In this document: positions 15,083 to 23,994 of the stretch, in pieces
How positions within the stretch are numbered: position 1 is the first letter of the stretch
How the letters are laid out: the number at the start of each line of letters is the position of its first letter
Assembly (NCBI GenBank): GCA_903959855.1
Contig: CAJBYR010000292.1
Location: 1 to 58,681, forward strand
Length of the DNA stretch: 58,681 bases
From: an uncultured beta proteobacterium
Lineage (GTDB): Bacteria > Pseudomonadota > Gammaproteobacteria > Burkholderiales > Rhodocyclaceae
Reading direction: 5' to 3'
Position numbers and translations under genes: made by a program
Notes under the pieces: generated by a model
Seen by the model: only the letters and a program-made list of their open reading frames with translations
What the model was told of the DNA's origin: nothing
Database searches by the model: none

Positions 15083-17796
15083 TTGCCCTCCGCGTCAATC
15101 TGCTGTTGACGATCGGCGAGGCGCAACAATGGCTTCACCTCGCAGTACTGAAGATCGCTTTCCTTCTCGAACACCACGGCCGCCACGCCCGCCTTCACTT
15201 CACGGGCGACTTCGCGAATCCGTTCGGCCCACACGGCGCGCAATGCGGTCCAGTCGGAGAAGTCGTCCTCACCGTAGCGGCGGCGTTGCTGGTCAAGCGC
15301 TTTGACATTGGGCAGCAAGCCTTCTGACTCGGCAACGCCAAAGAACGCCGGCTCCTCACGTGTCACCCTAGCCAGGGCGACAGCGGCTACCGCACGATCG
15401 GGAAACGCCAGCGCGGCGTAGATCGGCAATTGCGGTTCGACGATGCGTTCGCTACTCCAACTGCTGCTGCGGTCGCTGCGCCCGCTCTTGTAATCGATGA
15501 TCGCCAGGCGCCCGTCGCCAAGTTCATCAACACGGTCGATGACTACGGTCACCGGCAGGCCCTCAATGTCGAGGCGATGGCGTTCCTCGCGCGCCACCAC
15601 ACGAAAAGGCGGCCGTGTCGCTTCCACCTCCAGCCAACTCGCCAGCAGTTCGGACAGGCGCTGCGCTTCCAACGCACGCAAGCGTGGCGGCAATGGATCG
15701 ATGGCCCCGCGATCGTGTTCGTCGAGCGCGAGCTTGACGACACAGCCGATCTCGGACGCTCGCAGTTCGGCATCCATGGCCTGCAGCTCGGCCAGGCCGC
15801 GGCCGGTCCAGAAGGCTTCCAGCGCGGCATGCAGCAGCGAACCTCGGGCCAGGGCATCAAGGCCGAAAGTCGGCGCTGGCAGCGCGGTGGCGCCAAGCCG
15901 GTACTGGTGAAAAGCCCAGGCAGGGCAGGCTGCCTGCGCCGCCAGCAGGCCCGTACCGCCGCGGATCTCCTCATCGGGCCCGAGCTCGGGCGCCCGCGAA
16001 TCGTCAATCAGTTCAACTTCACCCGCAACGGCGATGGGCACGCGTGCTGCCTCATTGGACGTGACGGCAATGCCGTCTAACAGCGGGCTGGGACGCAAGG
16101 CCTTTTCGCCCTCCTTGCACGACCACGAGAACAGCACCTCGGGTGCGCTGGCGCACCACAGCGCCTGCGCCTCGCGCGCGGCATCGGCAAGGCTGTCGGC
16201 GCGCGCCGCGGGAATGCCGGCGCGGCGCTGCAACTCGGCAGGCAGCAGCGGATTGGGCCGTGGTGCCGGTGGCCATGCCCCCTCATTGAGGCCGATCACC
16301 CAGAGCCCGTCAACGGCGCCGGCCAGGGCATCGTCAAGGCTGCAGACCTCGACACGCGGCGCACCGCGGCGGCGACTGCGATAGGCACGGTCGCGACATT
16401 GACGACGCAACTGGCGTAGCGCCTCGCCGCGATCAATGCGACCGAGAATGGCATCCAGCGACGACAGGCCGAGGAACAGCTCGCGCAATTCATCGACCAC
16501 GCCGGCTTCGGCCGCGAGCAAGGGACGCTGGCCGGGCCAGCCAAGGGCGTCGAGCAGTTCGATGAAGACCTTGCCCCAGGCCGAGGGCGCCTGGCGACGC
16601 GAGACGTTGCGGGTGGCATCAAGCAGGGCGTCAAGCTGCGCCAAAAGTTGCGGCACCGGCACGCGCAGGGCGAGACGGCCAATCGCCGCACGGAAGCGTT
16701 CCAGGCTGGCCTCGGGTGGCAGGATGTCGCGCAGGCCGGCTTCGATACGCGCACGGGCATCGGCCTCATCGACGTCCGCCGACCAGCCCGGCGCACAAAG
16801 CAAGGCGCCGAAACTCGCCTGGGCGATGCGGCGCGGGCTGGCGTAAATTTGCAGCAAGGACAAGGCGACATCGGCCAGCGCGTGCGCCGCGAGCGGCTCA
16901 CCACCGACAAATTCGTAGTCCCGCTCCTGCGCCGCCCACGCGGCGCCGACGGCATCGCCATGCAATGCGTCACTCAAGGCAGACTCCAACTGGCGCCGGC
17001 GTGCCGCCAGATCGGCCACGGCGATGCGCAGCCGCAGCCGCCGGTCGCCCGCCTCATCCAGTCGCTGCCTGGCCCAGGCCGAGGCCGCCCGGCATTCGGC
17101 CGCGGCCTCGGCGCATTCGACACCGCGTGCCGCCGTCCCGGATCCGCAACCGAAATCAACACGAAACAGTTCGACGCCGCGTGCTTCCAAGACCCGCAGC
17201 AGGCGCGACACGACCGGATCCGCTGCGACAAAACCGGCGAGGCCGATGCGTGCCGGCAAGCCGCCCAGTCCGCGCTCAAGGCAAGCGATGCGCCAGGCCA
17301 GGATCTCGTCCATTCCCCGCCAGCCCCCGCTTTGGCAGGCAGCGTCGACATCCTCGCGCCAGCGCAGCCAGGCCTGGTATTCACTGGTGTGCAGGGCTTC
17401 CGGTACGTCGATGCGCCAGGTGCGCTGCAGACTCGATGCTTCCATCGCGGCCAGCGCCATGCCCTCGCGGTCGAACAGGTCCGCTGCCGCACCGGCATCA
17501 CGGGCGATTGCCAACTCCCAGAGATTGCGCTCCTGAACCTGACCGAGAAAGCCGCCCGCGGCGGCATCCGGCGGAATCTCGCCGCGCAGCAAGGCGCGCG
17601 ACACCAGGGCGTCGAGCCACAACGCCGGTGTCGAGCTTTGCAGCGCGCGCCAGGTGCCTGCGCCACGTGCCACCTGCGCGTCGCCATGGGCACGGCGCAA
17701 GTCCAGCGCCAGCCGTGCCGTGGCGCACAGCACCACCGGCTCCGGGCCGCCGGGCAGATCACCGAGCAGAACGACAGGCAGATCGGGACGGATCAT
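15079..17796 (-). CDS. AddB-like PD-(D/E)XK nuclease, DNA repair partner of AddA
   Basis: A 905-residue protein of the group usually annotated as probable DNA repair protein or RecB-family exonuclease, the functional counterpart of AddB. The N-terminal region is a degenerate helicase with no clear Walker A. The C-terminal nuclease has CPAWAFHQYRLGA, ARGSLLHAALEAFW, the catalytic IDYKSGRSD near 765 and EPQLPIYAALAF. It overlaps addA downstream and the 38-residue membrane microprotein upstream, both by ATGA, so three proteins are translationally coupled. A weakly matching dispersed repeat (15868-15888) lies within it in the opposite orientation. Confidence 0.83.
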   Translation of the reverse strand: MIRPDLPVVLLGDLPGGPEPVVLCATARLALDLRRAHGDAQVARGAGTWRALQSSTPALWLDALVSRALLRGEIPPDAAAGGFLGQVQERNLWELAIARDAGAAADLFDREGMALAAMEASSLQRTWRIDVPEALHTSEYQAWLRWREDVDAACQSGGWRGMDEILAWRIACLERGLGGLPARIGLAGFVAADPVVSRLLRVLEARGVELFRVDFGCGSGTAARGVECAEAAAECRAASAWARQRLDEAGDRRLRLRIAVADLAARRRQLESALSDALHGDAVGAAWAAQERDYEFVGGEPLAAHALADVALSLLQIYASPRRIAQASFGALLCAPGWSADVDEADARARIEAGLRDILPPEASLERFRAAIGRLALRVPVPQLLAQLDALLDATRNVSRRQAPSAWGKVFIELLDALGWPGQRPLLAAEAGVVDELRELFLGLSSLDAILGRIDRGEALRQLRRQCRDRAYRSRRRGAPRVEVCSLDDALAGAVDGLWVIGLNEGAWPPAPRPNPLLPAELQRRAGIPAARADSLADAAREAQALWCASAPEVLFSWSCKEGEKALRPSPLLDGIAVTSNEAARVPIAVAGEVELIDDSRAPELGPDEEIRGGTGLLAAQAACPAWAFHQYRLGATALPAPTFGLDALARGSLLHAALEAFWTGRGLAELQAMDAELRASEIGCVVKLALDEHDRGAIDPLPPRLRALEAQRLSELLASWLEVEATRPPFRVVAREERHRLDIEGLPVTVVIDRVDELGDGRLAIIDYKSGRSDRSSSWSSERIVEPQLPIYAALAFPDRAVAAVALARVTREEPAFFGVAESEGLLPNVKALDQQRRRYGEDDFSDWTALRAVWAERIREVAREVKAGVAAVVFEKESDLQYCEVKPLLRLADRQQQIDAEGK
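15868..15888 (+). repeat. Dispersed 22-bp repeat, partial copy in addB (antisense)
   Basis: The core AGTCGGCGCTG is exact; the right half is degenerate (GCGGTG for ACGGCG). Confidence 0.55.
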
Positions 17797-17909
17797 CCGG
17801 CCAGCGGCAGCATCAGCGCGCCCAGGGCGCAGAGCGTGGTGGTGAGGATGAACACGGCAACATCGGCGGGATGGGCAGCGTGTTTGGGGCTGGGCGTTTC
17901 AGCAGACAT
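17793..17909 (-). CDS. 38-aa single-pass membrane microprotein upstream of addB
   Basis: A short gene with an excellent ribosome site (AAGGAGGAAG, about 5 bases before ATG 17909). It encodes a hydrophilic N-terminus (MSAETPSPKHAAHPAD) followed by one hydrophobic helix of about 20 residues ending at the C-terminus (VAVFILTTTLCALGALMLPLAG). Its stop overlaps the addB ATG (ATGA). The spacing, ribosome site and coupling argue that it is translated; I do not recognise a family. It could be a membrane tether or merely a leader that raises addB translation. Confidence 0.7.
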   Translation of the reverse strand: MSAETPSPKHAAHPADVAVFILTTTLCALGALMLPLAG

Positions 17910-17955
17910 ATGACTTCCTCCTTGAACATGGAGAGGAGTCTGCCGGTAGCAAGGC

Positions 17956-19311
17956 TCATGGCGTGAGCCTGTCAGCCGGCGGTATCGCATCCGGCGCTTG
18001 CAGCTCCGGCGCCTGCACCGCACGCGGCAATGCTTCGACCGGATTGAGATCGCGGATTTCCTTGTCTTCGCTCGCCACTTTCAGGTCGCGGAACTTGCGC
18101 GCAGAGACCAGCACGCGGCGCTCCAGTGAGGCCACCGAATCGTTGTAGGCGCCAACGGCCTCGCCAAGATTCTTGCCGACCCGGCCCCAGTGCTCGGCCA
18201 CGGTGGCGATCCGGTCGTAAAGCTCGCGGCCCAGCACGCTGATGCGCTCGGCGTTCTCGGTCAGCGCCTGTTGGGTCCAGCCATAGGCGACGGCACGCAG
18301 CAGGGCGATCAGGGTGGTCGGCGTGGCCAGGATCACGCGCGCGTCGACACCAGCCTCGATCAGTGACGGATCGGCTTCCAGCGCCGCCGAGTAGAACATC
18401 TCGCCGGGCAGGAACAGCACGACAAAATCCGGCGAGGGCTGGAACTGCTCCCAATAGGCCTTTTGGCCCAGCTTCTTGAGGTGATCTCGTACCTGGCGGG
18501 CATGGTCGGCCAGCTTGCGCTTTTTCGCGTCCTCATCGGTGGCCTCCAGCGCCTCGAGGTAGGCCGCCAGCGGTGCCTTGGCATCGACCACGATATTCTT
18601 GCCGCCGGGCAGGCGCACAATGAGATCGGGGCGCAGGCGGCCTTCTTCGGTGGTCGTGCTTTCCTGCTCGTAAAAGTCGCAATGGTCGAGCATGCCGGCC
18701 ATTTCGACCACGCGCTTGAGTTGCAGTTCACCCCAGCGGCCACGCGTCTGCGGCGCGCGCAGGGCCTTCACCAGATTGCCGGTTTCCTGGCGCAACTGGT
18801 CCTGCGCGCCGGCCAGCGAGCGCACCTGCTCGGTCAGCGTGGCATAGGCATCGACGCGGGCCTTCTCCAGACCGGTGATCTGCAGCTCGAATTTTTCCAG
18901 CGAGCTCTTAACCGGCGCCACCAGTTCGCCGATGGCCTGCTGGCGCTTTTCCAGCTCGCCCTTGGCGGCCGTCTGCTGGGCTTCGAGCGCGGCGCGCGCC
19001 AGTTCGAGAAAACTTTGATTGTTCTTGGCCAGGGCGTCGGCCGAGATGGACTTGAAGGCGTCGGCGAAGCTGGACCGGGCAGCTTCCAGCGTTGCCTGAC
19101 GCTCGGCGAACAGCGCACGCTCGCTTTCAAGCTCGCTTTGCAATGTGGCACACCGTACTGCCAGCGCCGACTCCTTGTCGCGCAGCGCGGCAAGCTCCGC
19201 CTCGCGTTGCGCCAGAGCGCCGCCCGCCTCGCGCACGCGGGCGGTGAAGACAAATGACACCAGGCCGCCGCCCAGCAGCAGGCCCACCAACAAGGCAATG
19301 GTCATTTCCAT
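17956..19311 (-). CDS. rmuC: DNA recombination protein RmuC
   Basis: A 451-residue protein. It has an N-terminal membrane anchor ([19 protein letters not shown]), a long coiled coil rich in Ala, Glu and Gln to about residue 170, then the RmuC nuclease-like core with [40 protein letters not shown] and [16 protein letters not shown]. RmuC limits inversions at short repeats in E. coli and carries a PD-(D/E)XK-like fold; the D and the DAK here fit that core. It lies 46 bases upstream of the microprotein/addBA unit on the same strand, so a DNA-repair operon is plausible. A dispersed repeat copy is at 19151-19172. Confidence 0.88.
   Translation of the reverse strand: MEMTIALLVGLLLGGGLVSFVFTARVREAGGALAQREAELAALRDKESALAVRCATLQSELESERALFAERQATLEAARSSFADAFKSISADALAKNNQSFLELARAALEAQQTAAKGELEKRQQAIGELVAPVKSSLEKFELQITGLEKARVDAYATLTEQVRSLAGAQDQLRQETGNLVKALRAPQTRGRWGELQLKRVVEMAGMLDHCDFYEQESTTTEEGRLRPDLIVRLPGGKNIVVDAKAPLAAYLEALEATDEDAKKRKLADHARQVRDHLKKLGQKAYWEQFQPSPDFVVLFLPGEMFYSAALEADPSLIEAGVDARVILATPTTLIALLRAVAYGWTQQALTENAERISVLGRELYDRIATVAEHWGRVGKNLGEAVGAYNDSVASLERRVLVSARKFRDLKVASEDKEIRDLNPVEALPRAVQAPELQAPDAIPPADRLTP
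19151..19172 (-). repeat. Dispersed 22-bp repeat, copy in rmuC
   Basis: The minus strand reads AGTCGGCGCTG, GCAGT, ACGGTG. Here the reading frame differs from the other coding copies (ESALAV), so the similarity is at DNA level, not peptide level. Confidence 0.7.
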
Positions 19312-19383
19312 GCCGCGCTCGACTCCATCAGGTGATCCATTGCAACAAAAATTGTCGACGCGGCATCCATCTCACGCAAAACG

Positions 19384-19653
19384 TCAAGTTCCGCCTTGGC
19401 TGACAAGAGGGAACCGATCCGGATGTCGGATCGACTCGACCGACAAGTCGACATCCAGTTCCGGCCAATAAAGATGGTCAGGCGACGGATTTTCGACATG
19501 AAGGATTTTGGCGATTGCCTCGTCGCGAAACCACGGAAACTCGGCAAACGGCAGAAACAGTTCCTCCGCCTCCAGCAAGATCCAGAAGCCATGGCGGGAC
19601 ACATTGGTGACTTCAACCAGGGAAGTGTCTGCGCCAGGCATTGCGAATGTCAT
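19384..19653 (-). CDS. DUF2442 domain protein
   Basis: An 89-residue protein with the DUF2442 pattern: a beta-rich core with GFWILLEAEELFLPFAEFPWFRDEAI and a C-terminal LYWPELDVDLSVESIRHPDRFPL. I chose the ATG at 19653 because CAGGAG lies 7 bases upstream; the ATG at 19659 is too close to it. The gene overlaps the end of the DUF4160 gene by about 40 bases in another frame. DUF4160 and DUF2442 genes are often neighbours and have been proposed as a toxin-antitoxin-like pair; there is no experimental basis visible here. Confidence 0.75.
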   Translation of the reverse strand: MTFAMPGADTSLVEVTNVSRHGFWILLEAEELFLPFAEFPWFRDEAIAKILHVENPSPDHLYWPELDVDLSVESIRHPDRFPLVSQGGT

Positions 19654-19852
19654 TTTCATGCTCCTGAACGATGCGTAGAGCCTCGCTGATTTCCCGACGG
19701 GAAAGTCCGGTGCTCTGGGCAGCCTCGATCGCGGGTTCAATCCAGAATTTTGCCTCCCCGTTCTGCCCTTGAACGTGGACATGCATCCTCGGTTCTTCGC
19801 GAGAAAAAAAATAGAACCGGAAGCCACCTTCACGAAAAATTGTCGGACTCAT
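19613..19852 (-). CDS. DUF4160 domain protein
   Basis: A 79-residue protein with the DUF4160 signature: SPTIFREGGFRFYFFSREEPRMHVHV followed by a WIEPAI segment and an amphipathic C-terminal helix. It is first in a two-gene unit with the DUF2442 gene, which it overlaps. The region upstream (19853-19948, toward hsp15) is the AT-richest stretch nearby and probably holds the promoter, but I could not pick a convincing -35/-10 pair. Confidence 0.75.
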   Translation of the reverse strand: MSPTIFREGGFRFYFFSREEPRMHVHVQGQNGEAKFWIEPAIEAAQSTGLSRREISEALRIVQEHENDIRNAWRRHFPG

Positions 19853-19948
19853 GAATCCAATGATACCCGCTGATTCTCAGGTAAATCGGTTTCCAAAACA
19901 CGGGCCTTGCGGTAGGGAAAATTCGTGACGCACCCATACGAACTGCAG

Positions 19949-20341
19949 CTATTCGTTGAACCCCCGGATCAGGCGCCCCGCCTTCTTGGTCGGCCGGCCC
20001 TTGAGCCCTGCGCCGGGCATGGGTGCCAGGCGGCGAACTTCCTCCAGGCGCTGGCGGCGCTCGGTACTTGCCGCCGTCTCTTCGTAAAGCAGGCGCGCTT
20101 CGGGAGCCGGCCGGCGCTGGTGATTGAGTCCGCGCACGATCACGGTCCAGCGAATCTCGCCGGCCGAAATTTCGAGTTCGTCGCCGGGCTTGACCTCCCG
20201 CGCCGGCTTCACCGTCTGGCCGTTCCAGCGCACCTTGCCACCATCGATGGCGTCCGCCGCCAGGCTGCGCGTCTTGTAGAACCGGGCCGCCCAGAGCCAC
20301 TTGTCGAGACGCTGCCTGCCACCGTCCTCCGCCTCATTCAT
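19949..20341 (-). CDS. hslR: Hsp15-like S4-domain RNA-binding protein
   Basis: A 130-residue S4-domain protein. The motif RLDKWLWAARFYKTRSLAADAIDGGKVRWNG is the S4 RNA-binding fold as found in heat-shock protein 15, which binds free 50S subunits with a stalled peptidyl-tRNA and aids their recycling. The C-terminal basic tail (RPTKKAGRLIRGFNE) is also typical. The ATG at 20341 overlaps the end of the nitroreductase gene by 8 bases. Confidence 0.85.
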   Translation of the reverse strand: MNEAEDGGRQRLDKWLWAARFYKTRSLAADAIDGGKVRWNGQTVKPAREVKPGDELEISAGEIRWTVIVRGLNHQRRPAPEARLLYEETAASTERRQRLEEVRRLAPMPGAGLKGRPTKKAGRLIRGFNE

Positions 20342-21029
20342 GGAAGACGACGAACTCCTCAAGCGCCGCACGCTCGGTCGCCAGCGTGTTCTCGATCGCG
20401 TCTGGATCGGCCTGCCCCAGGCACATGCCGCATACCAGCATCTCCTGGTCGCCGAAACCGAGTACATCGCTGATGATGCGATGGTAGTCAAGCCAGGCGA
20501 CCTGCGGACAGGTCGCGAGGCCGCGGGCACGGCTGGCGAGCATCACGTTCTGCAGGAACATGCCGTAGTCGAGCCAGCCGCCCTGCCCCATGCGGCGGTC
20601 GATGCTGAAGATCAGGCCCACCGGCGCACCGAAGAATTCGAAGTTGCGCCGCATCTGGGCGCGCATCCTGGCCGCATCGCCTTTTTCGATACCGAGCAGG
20701 CCATACAGCCCCCAGCCGATCTTGCGCCGCCGCGCCAGGTAGGGTTCGAAGAACTCGGCGGGGTAATAGTTGTATTCCGCCTGGTGCCCGGGCTCATCGT
20801 TATCGTAGGCAACGCAAACGGCTTCGACCAGGCGCTGGCGCGCAGCGCCGGTCAGCACATGCACGCGCCAGGGTTGAAGATTCGTCCCGGATGGCGCACG
20901 GCGGGCCACCGCAAGGATCGCTTCGATGGTCGCGCGCGGCACCGGCGTCGGCAAAAATGCGCGCACCGCATGACGCCCGGCCATGACGGCATCGACGCTG
21001 CCGCCCGCAGATTCGTGCTCGACGGTCAC
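20334..21029 (-). CDS. Nitroreductase family NAD(P)H-dependent flavoprotein
   Basis: A 231-residue FMN-dependent nitroreductase-fold protein with the FMN-binding GRHAVRAFLPTPVP and RRAPSGTNLQPWRVHVLTG motifs at the N-terminus and GLATCPQVAW near the C-terminal third. This branch (with QPWRVHV and YYPAEFFEPY) covers nitrobenzoate/quinone reductases and uncharacterised enzymes, so the substrate cannot be assigned. It lies 15 bases after the MaoC gene. Confidence 0.82.
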   Translation of the reverse strand: MTVEHESAGGSVDAVMAGRHAVRAFLPTPVPRATIEAILAVARRAPSGTNLQPWRVHVLTGAARQRLVEAVCVAYDNDEPGHQAEYNYYPAEFFEPYLARRRKIGWGLYGLLGIEKGDAARMRAQMRRNFEFFGAPVGLIFSIDRRMGQGGWLDYGMFLQNVMLASRARGLATCPQVAWLDYHRIISDVLGFGDQEMLVCGMCLGQADPDAIENTLATERAALEEFVVFHE

Positions 21030-21044
21030 GATCCGGCGGGAAGA

Positions 21045-21491
21045 TTACTTGCCGGATTCACGTTTGGCGCGCGAAGTGGCCATGACCGTGGCCTCGCCAT
21101 CGATCACGACCTTGCCACCCACCGTACAGACCGTATCGAGCACCACACGCGCCTTGCCGACGACCACTTCCTTGACAGTAACCTTGGCATGCACGGTATC
21201 GCCGATACGCACCGGCGCCTTGAAGCGCAGCGACTGGGCCAGGTAAATCACACCGGGGCCGGGCAGGCGCGTGCCAAGAACGGCCGACAGCAGGCTGGCC
21301 GACAACATGCCGTGGGCGATGCGTCCGCCGAACATCGTGGTCTTGCCATATTCCTCGTCCAGATGCACGGCATTGGTATCGGTCGATACGGCGGTGAATA
21401 GGAGGATGTCGGCCTCGCTGATCGTCTTTGCCGTTTCGGCACTCATGCCGACAGAAATGTCCTCGATGTCGTAACCGTTTTGCGGATTCAT
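21045..21491 (-). CDS. MaoC/PhaJ-type (R)-specific enoyl-CoA hydratase
   Basis: A 148-residue hotdog protein with the hydratase-2 motif TDTNAVHLDEEYGKTTMFGGRIAHGML (D and H five apart, then the FGGRIAHGM loop). PhaJ enzymes of this length turn trans-2-enoyl-CoA into (R)-3-hydroxyacyl-CoA and link beta-oxidation to polyhydroxyalkanoate synthesis. The start is supported by AAAGGGAAACGTC before ATG 21491. The upstream 40 bases are AT-rich (TTTATTAAA) and could hold the promoter. Confidence 0.82.
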   Translation of the reverse strand: MNPQNGYDIEDISVGMSAETAKTISEADILLFTAVSTDTNAVHLDEEYGKTTMFGGRIAHGMLSASLLSAVLGTRLPGPGVIYLAQSLRFKAPVRIGDTVHAKVTVKEVVVGKARVVLDTVCTVGGKVVIDGEATVMATSRAKRESGK

Positions 21492-21530
21492 GACGTTTCC
21501 CTTTAATAAATAGGCAGCAATCCTCCCGCG

Positions 21531-21896
21531 TCAGGCGGCAGGCTGAAGTTCCTGTTTCAGCGTTAGCAGCAGAGCCTCGATGCGCGAGGACAATTCAAGG
21601 TAGGCACCAATCGCGGAATCACTCATGTGCAAAATGTGCCCCTCGCGGATGGCGTCGGCAATGGACTTGGACTGGCGATGGAATTCCTCGTGCACCGGCA
21701 GCAGGTTGGCCACCGCCGGCGAATCCCTGAGCTCCGCGGCATTGGCCGTCAGCCAGCGACCAAGTTCGCATTGCGTGGGATCGCCCAACGGGCGCGTGTC
21801 GAAGTCCTCACCCTGGACGCGCCCGAGCGCGATATGGAACTTCATCTTCCATGCGCGGTGCATGGTCAGGGCATTGTCGAAATCGAAATCCTGCAT
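21531..21896 (-). CDS. Stand-alone CZB (chemoreceptor zinc-binding) protein
   Basis: A 121-residue single-domain protein matching the CZB fold found in chemoreceptors and in the diguanylate cyclase DgcZ. The four expected zinc ligands are visible: H13 (MHRAWKMKFH), C43 (CELGRWL), H69 and H73 (VHEEFH). I chose the ATG at 21896 (MQDFDFDNAL), with GAGGG 7 bases upstream, rather than the ATG 7 codons earlier. It probably senses zinc or hypochlorous acid and acts on a partner, since it has no output domain. Confidence 0.82.
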   Translation of the reverse strand: MQDFDFDNALTMHRAWKMKFHIALGRVQGEDFDTRPLGDPTQCELGRWLTANAAELRDSPAVANLLPVHEEFHRQSKSIADAIREGHILHMSDSAIGAYLELSSRIEALLLTLKQELQPAA

Positions 21897-21945
21897 AAGA
21901 ATTCCCTCAAGATGCATCTGGTTATTCTAAACCGGGCATCCGGCG

Positions 21946-23994
21946 TCATATTCCTGCTACGGTGAGCGCGGACCCGGTGAAACGCAGCAAGCCCGCAACC
22001 AGCAGCGCGATGCCGACGGAAAGGACCACCGAAAACAGAGCATCGCGCCGGCCGATGGTCTTCAGCATGACCGCAAAGGTAGACACGCAGGGTACGTAGA
22101 AGCTGATGAACGCAAGTAATACGAACATCTGCACGGGCGCCAGCACCGTGCCCAGTTCCTGGGTGCCCAAGGCCTGGTAGATCATCAGCAGCGAGAGTTC
22201 CTTGCGCAGCACGCCGAACAGGATGGGAACGCCCAGAGCCAGAGGCAAACCCAGCCACCAGACCGTAACCGGTGTCAGCAGCGCATTCACCATGGCATCG
22301 GCACCAAAATGCCCGAGCAGCGCCAGCAGCACGCTGCCCCCCACCAAAAGCGGCGTAACGATGGTGATGATGTCGCTGGTGCGGTTCCAGGTCTCAACCA
22401 GCAATCCTCGCCAGTTCGGCAACGCATAGGCCGGAATCTCCGGTACCCGTCCGGGGCCGAGTTCCAGATTTCCGCGGGATAGAACATGCCCGGCAACGCC
22501 GATCACCACCAGACTCAGTGCAAACATGGAGATCACCCCGGCAACGCCAAGGTACTTGCCGGCGATGGCGAGGATGATGGCCGAACGCGCCGAACAGGGA
22601 ACAAAGGTGATCAGCACCGCGGCGATCACGCGCTCGCGACCGGACGTGAGCCGCGCCGCGCCGGAGATTGCCGGCACATTGCAGCCCAGGCCGAGCAGGA
22701 AGGGCAGCGCCACGCCGCCATGCAGGCCGATGCGGTGGAAGCCGCGATCCACCACGAAGGCGATGCGCTGCATCAGGCCGGTCTGTTCCAGGCTGACCAG
22801 CAGCATCACCAATGGAATCATGTAGGGGACGACGATACCCGTGAGCCCGATGAGGCCATCGAGCACCGCGCGCCCGACCACGCCGCCGGTGGATTCCGGC
22901 TTCCAGTCGGCAAAGGCTTCAACGAGTTGAACCGTAGTCATGGAATCGATCCAGCCGCTGATCTCGAAGACGACGAAGAGCACGGCGGCAAACACTGCCA
23001 GGCTACCTATCAGACCCCACTGCGGATGGAGGAAGAGCTCGTCGAGCCAGTAGCGCCAGCCCTGTGCGCCCGGCGTGCCCATGCGCATCGCCGACTCAAC
23101 CAGGGTCGCGGCGCGGTGATGCTGGTCGGCGTGAAGTTCCTCGGCCAGCGGGCGTGGTAGTTCGATGCTGGCCACATCACGCAGCGCCAGCAGTTCCGGC
23201 AGCAATTGCGGGAAGTGCTCGTTCAGTTCGCGTTCGATGAACCCGTCGGCACCGGCAAATTGGAGCAACAGCCATTCGTGCGGCACGCGAAAGGCCGCAT
23301 GCACATCTTCCCGATTCAGCGCCGCGGAAAGCGGCTCCAGGCTTTTCGCAATATGCGGGCTGGCGGGCTGCGGCAACGGGCAACTGGCATTGCGCGCACT
23401 CGCCGCCGCCCACCCGAAGAGTTGCGGCAAGCCCTGCCCCATCAGCGCCACGGTCGGCACCACCGGCAGGCGCAGCGACTGTTCAAGGGCCTTGAGGTTG
23501 ATTTGCAGGCCCGTCTTAAGCGCCTCATCCATCTTGTTCAGCGCCATCACCACGGGCCGGCCAAGGCGGCAAAGCTCCAGCGTCAGTTCGAGGTGCGACT
23601 GCAGGCGGCTGGCATCGACCACCTGAATAATGAGGTCGGGCGGCGAAAACGGCACCGGCGGCGCGGTCGGCTCATGCCGGGACACCGCCGGACGCTCATC
23701 GCCCCACAACAGGTACTTGAGCGCAACGAGATCATCACCCGTCAGGTGCTGGAAGGATTGCACGTCAGGCAGTTCGACCAGGCTGGCTTCGTCCAGGCCG
23801 ATCTGCACGGTACATTCGCGATAGACCCGCGCCGTGCCGGTCAGCTCGCCGCTCTGCGGCGCGGCGCTGGACACGGCATCAAACAGGGTGGTTTTGCCAC
23901 CCCCCGGTAGCCCAACCAGCGCGATGCGCAGCCGCCGCTCGCCACGACGCAGCGGCAAGTGCAGCGGGATCGAGGCCTCAGAGCCGGTATTCAA
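21946..23994 (-). CDS. Divergent FeoB-like transporter with N-terminal G domain
   Basis: A protein of about 682 residues with the FeoB layout: a G domain (about 25-200), a helical linker, then a membrane part from about 325 with the two gate repeats. GLGCNVPAISGAARLTS and FVPCSARSAIILAIAG resemble the first FeoB gate, and VPCVSTFAVMLKTIGRRD the second. In the G domain, G1 (GLPGGGKTT) and G4 (ALNKMDE) are intact but G3 reads ELPDVQSF instead of DxxG, and FeoB's usual DLPGTYSL is missing. No feoA or feoC is adjacent. The TTG start at 23994 overlaps the upstream DUF294 gene by 17 bases and lacks a clear ribosome site, so the start is uncertain. Fe2+ or another metal is the likely cargo. Confidence 0.75.
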   Translation of the reverse strand: MNTGSEASIPLHLPLRRGERRLRIALVGLPGGGKTTLFDAVSSAAPQSGELTGTARVYRECTVQIGLDEASLVELPDVQSFQHLTGDDLVALKYLLWGDERPAVSRHEPTAPPVPFSPPDLIIQVVDASRLQSHLELTLELCRLGRPVVMALNKMDEALKTGLQINLKALEQSLRLPVVPTVALMGQGLPQLFGWAAASARNASCPLPQPASPHIAKSLEPLSAALNREDVHAAFRVPHEWLLLQFAGADGFIERELNEHFPQLLPELLALRDVASIELPRPLAEELHADQHHRAATLVESAMRMGTPGAQGWRYWLDELFLHPQWGLIGSLAVFAAVLFVVFEISGWIDSMTTVQLVEAFADWKPESTGGVVGRAVLDGLIGLTGIVVPYMIPLVMLLVSLEQTGLMQRIAFVVDRGFHRIGLHGGVALPFLLGLGCNVPAISGAARLTSGRERVIAAVLITFVPCSARSAIILAIAGKYLGVAGVISMFALSLVVIGVAGHVLSRGNLELGPGRVPEIPAYALPNWRGLLVETWNRTSDIITIVTPLLVGGSVLLALLGHFGADAMVNALLTPVTVWWLGLPLALGVPILFGVLRKELSLLMIYQALGTQELGTVLAPVQMFVLLAFISFYVPCVSTFAVMLKTIGRRDALFSVVLSVGIALLVAGLLRFTGSALTVAGI

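Noticed and set aside
19302-19616. A 104-codon minus-strand frame ending beside rmuC
   Set aside because: It overlaps DUF2442 in a different frame, has no family resemblance and no ribosome site.
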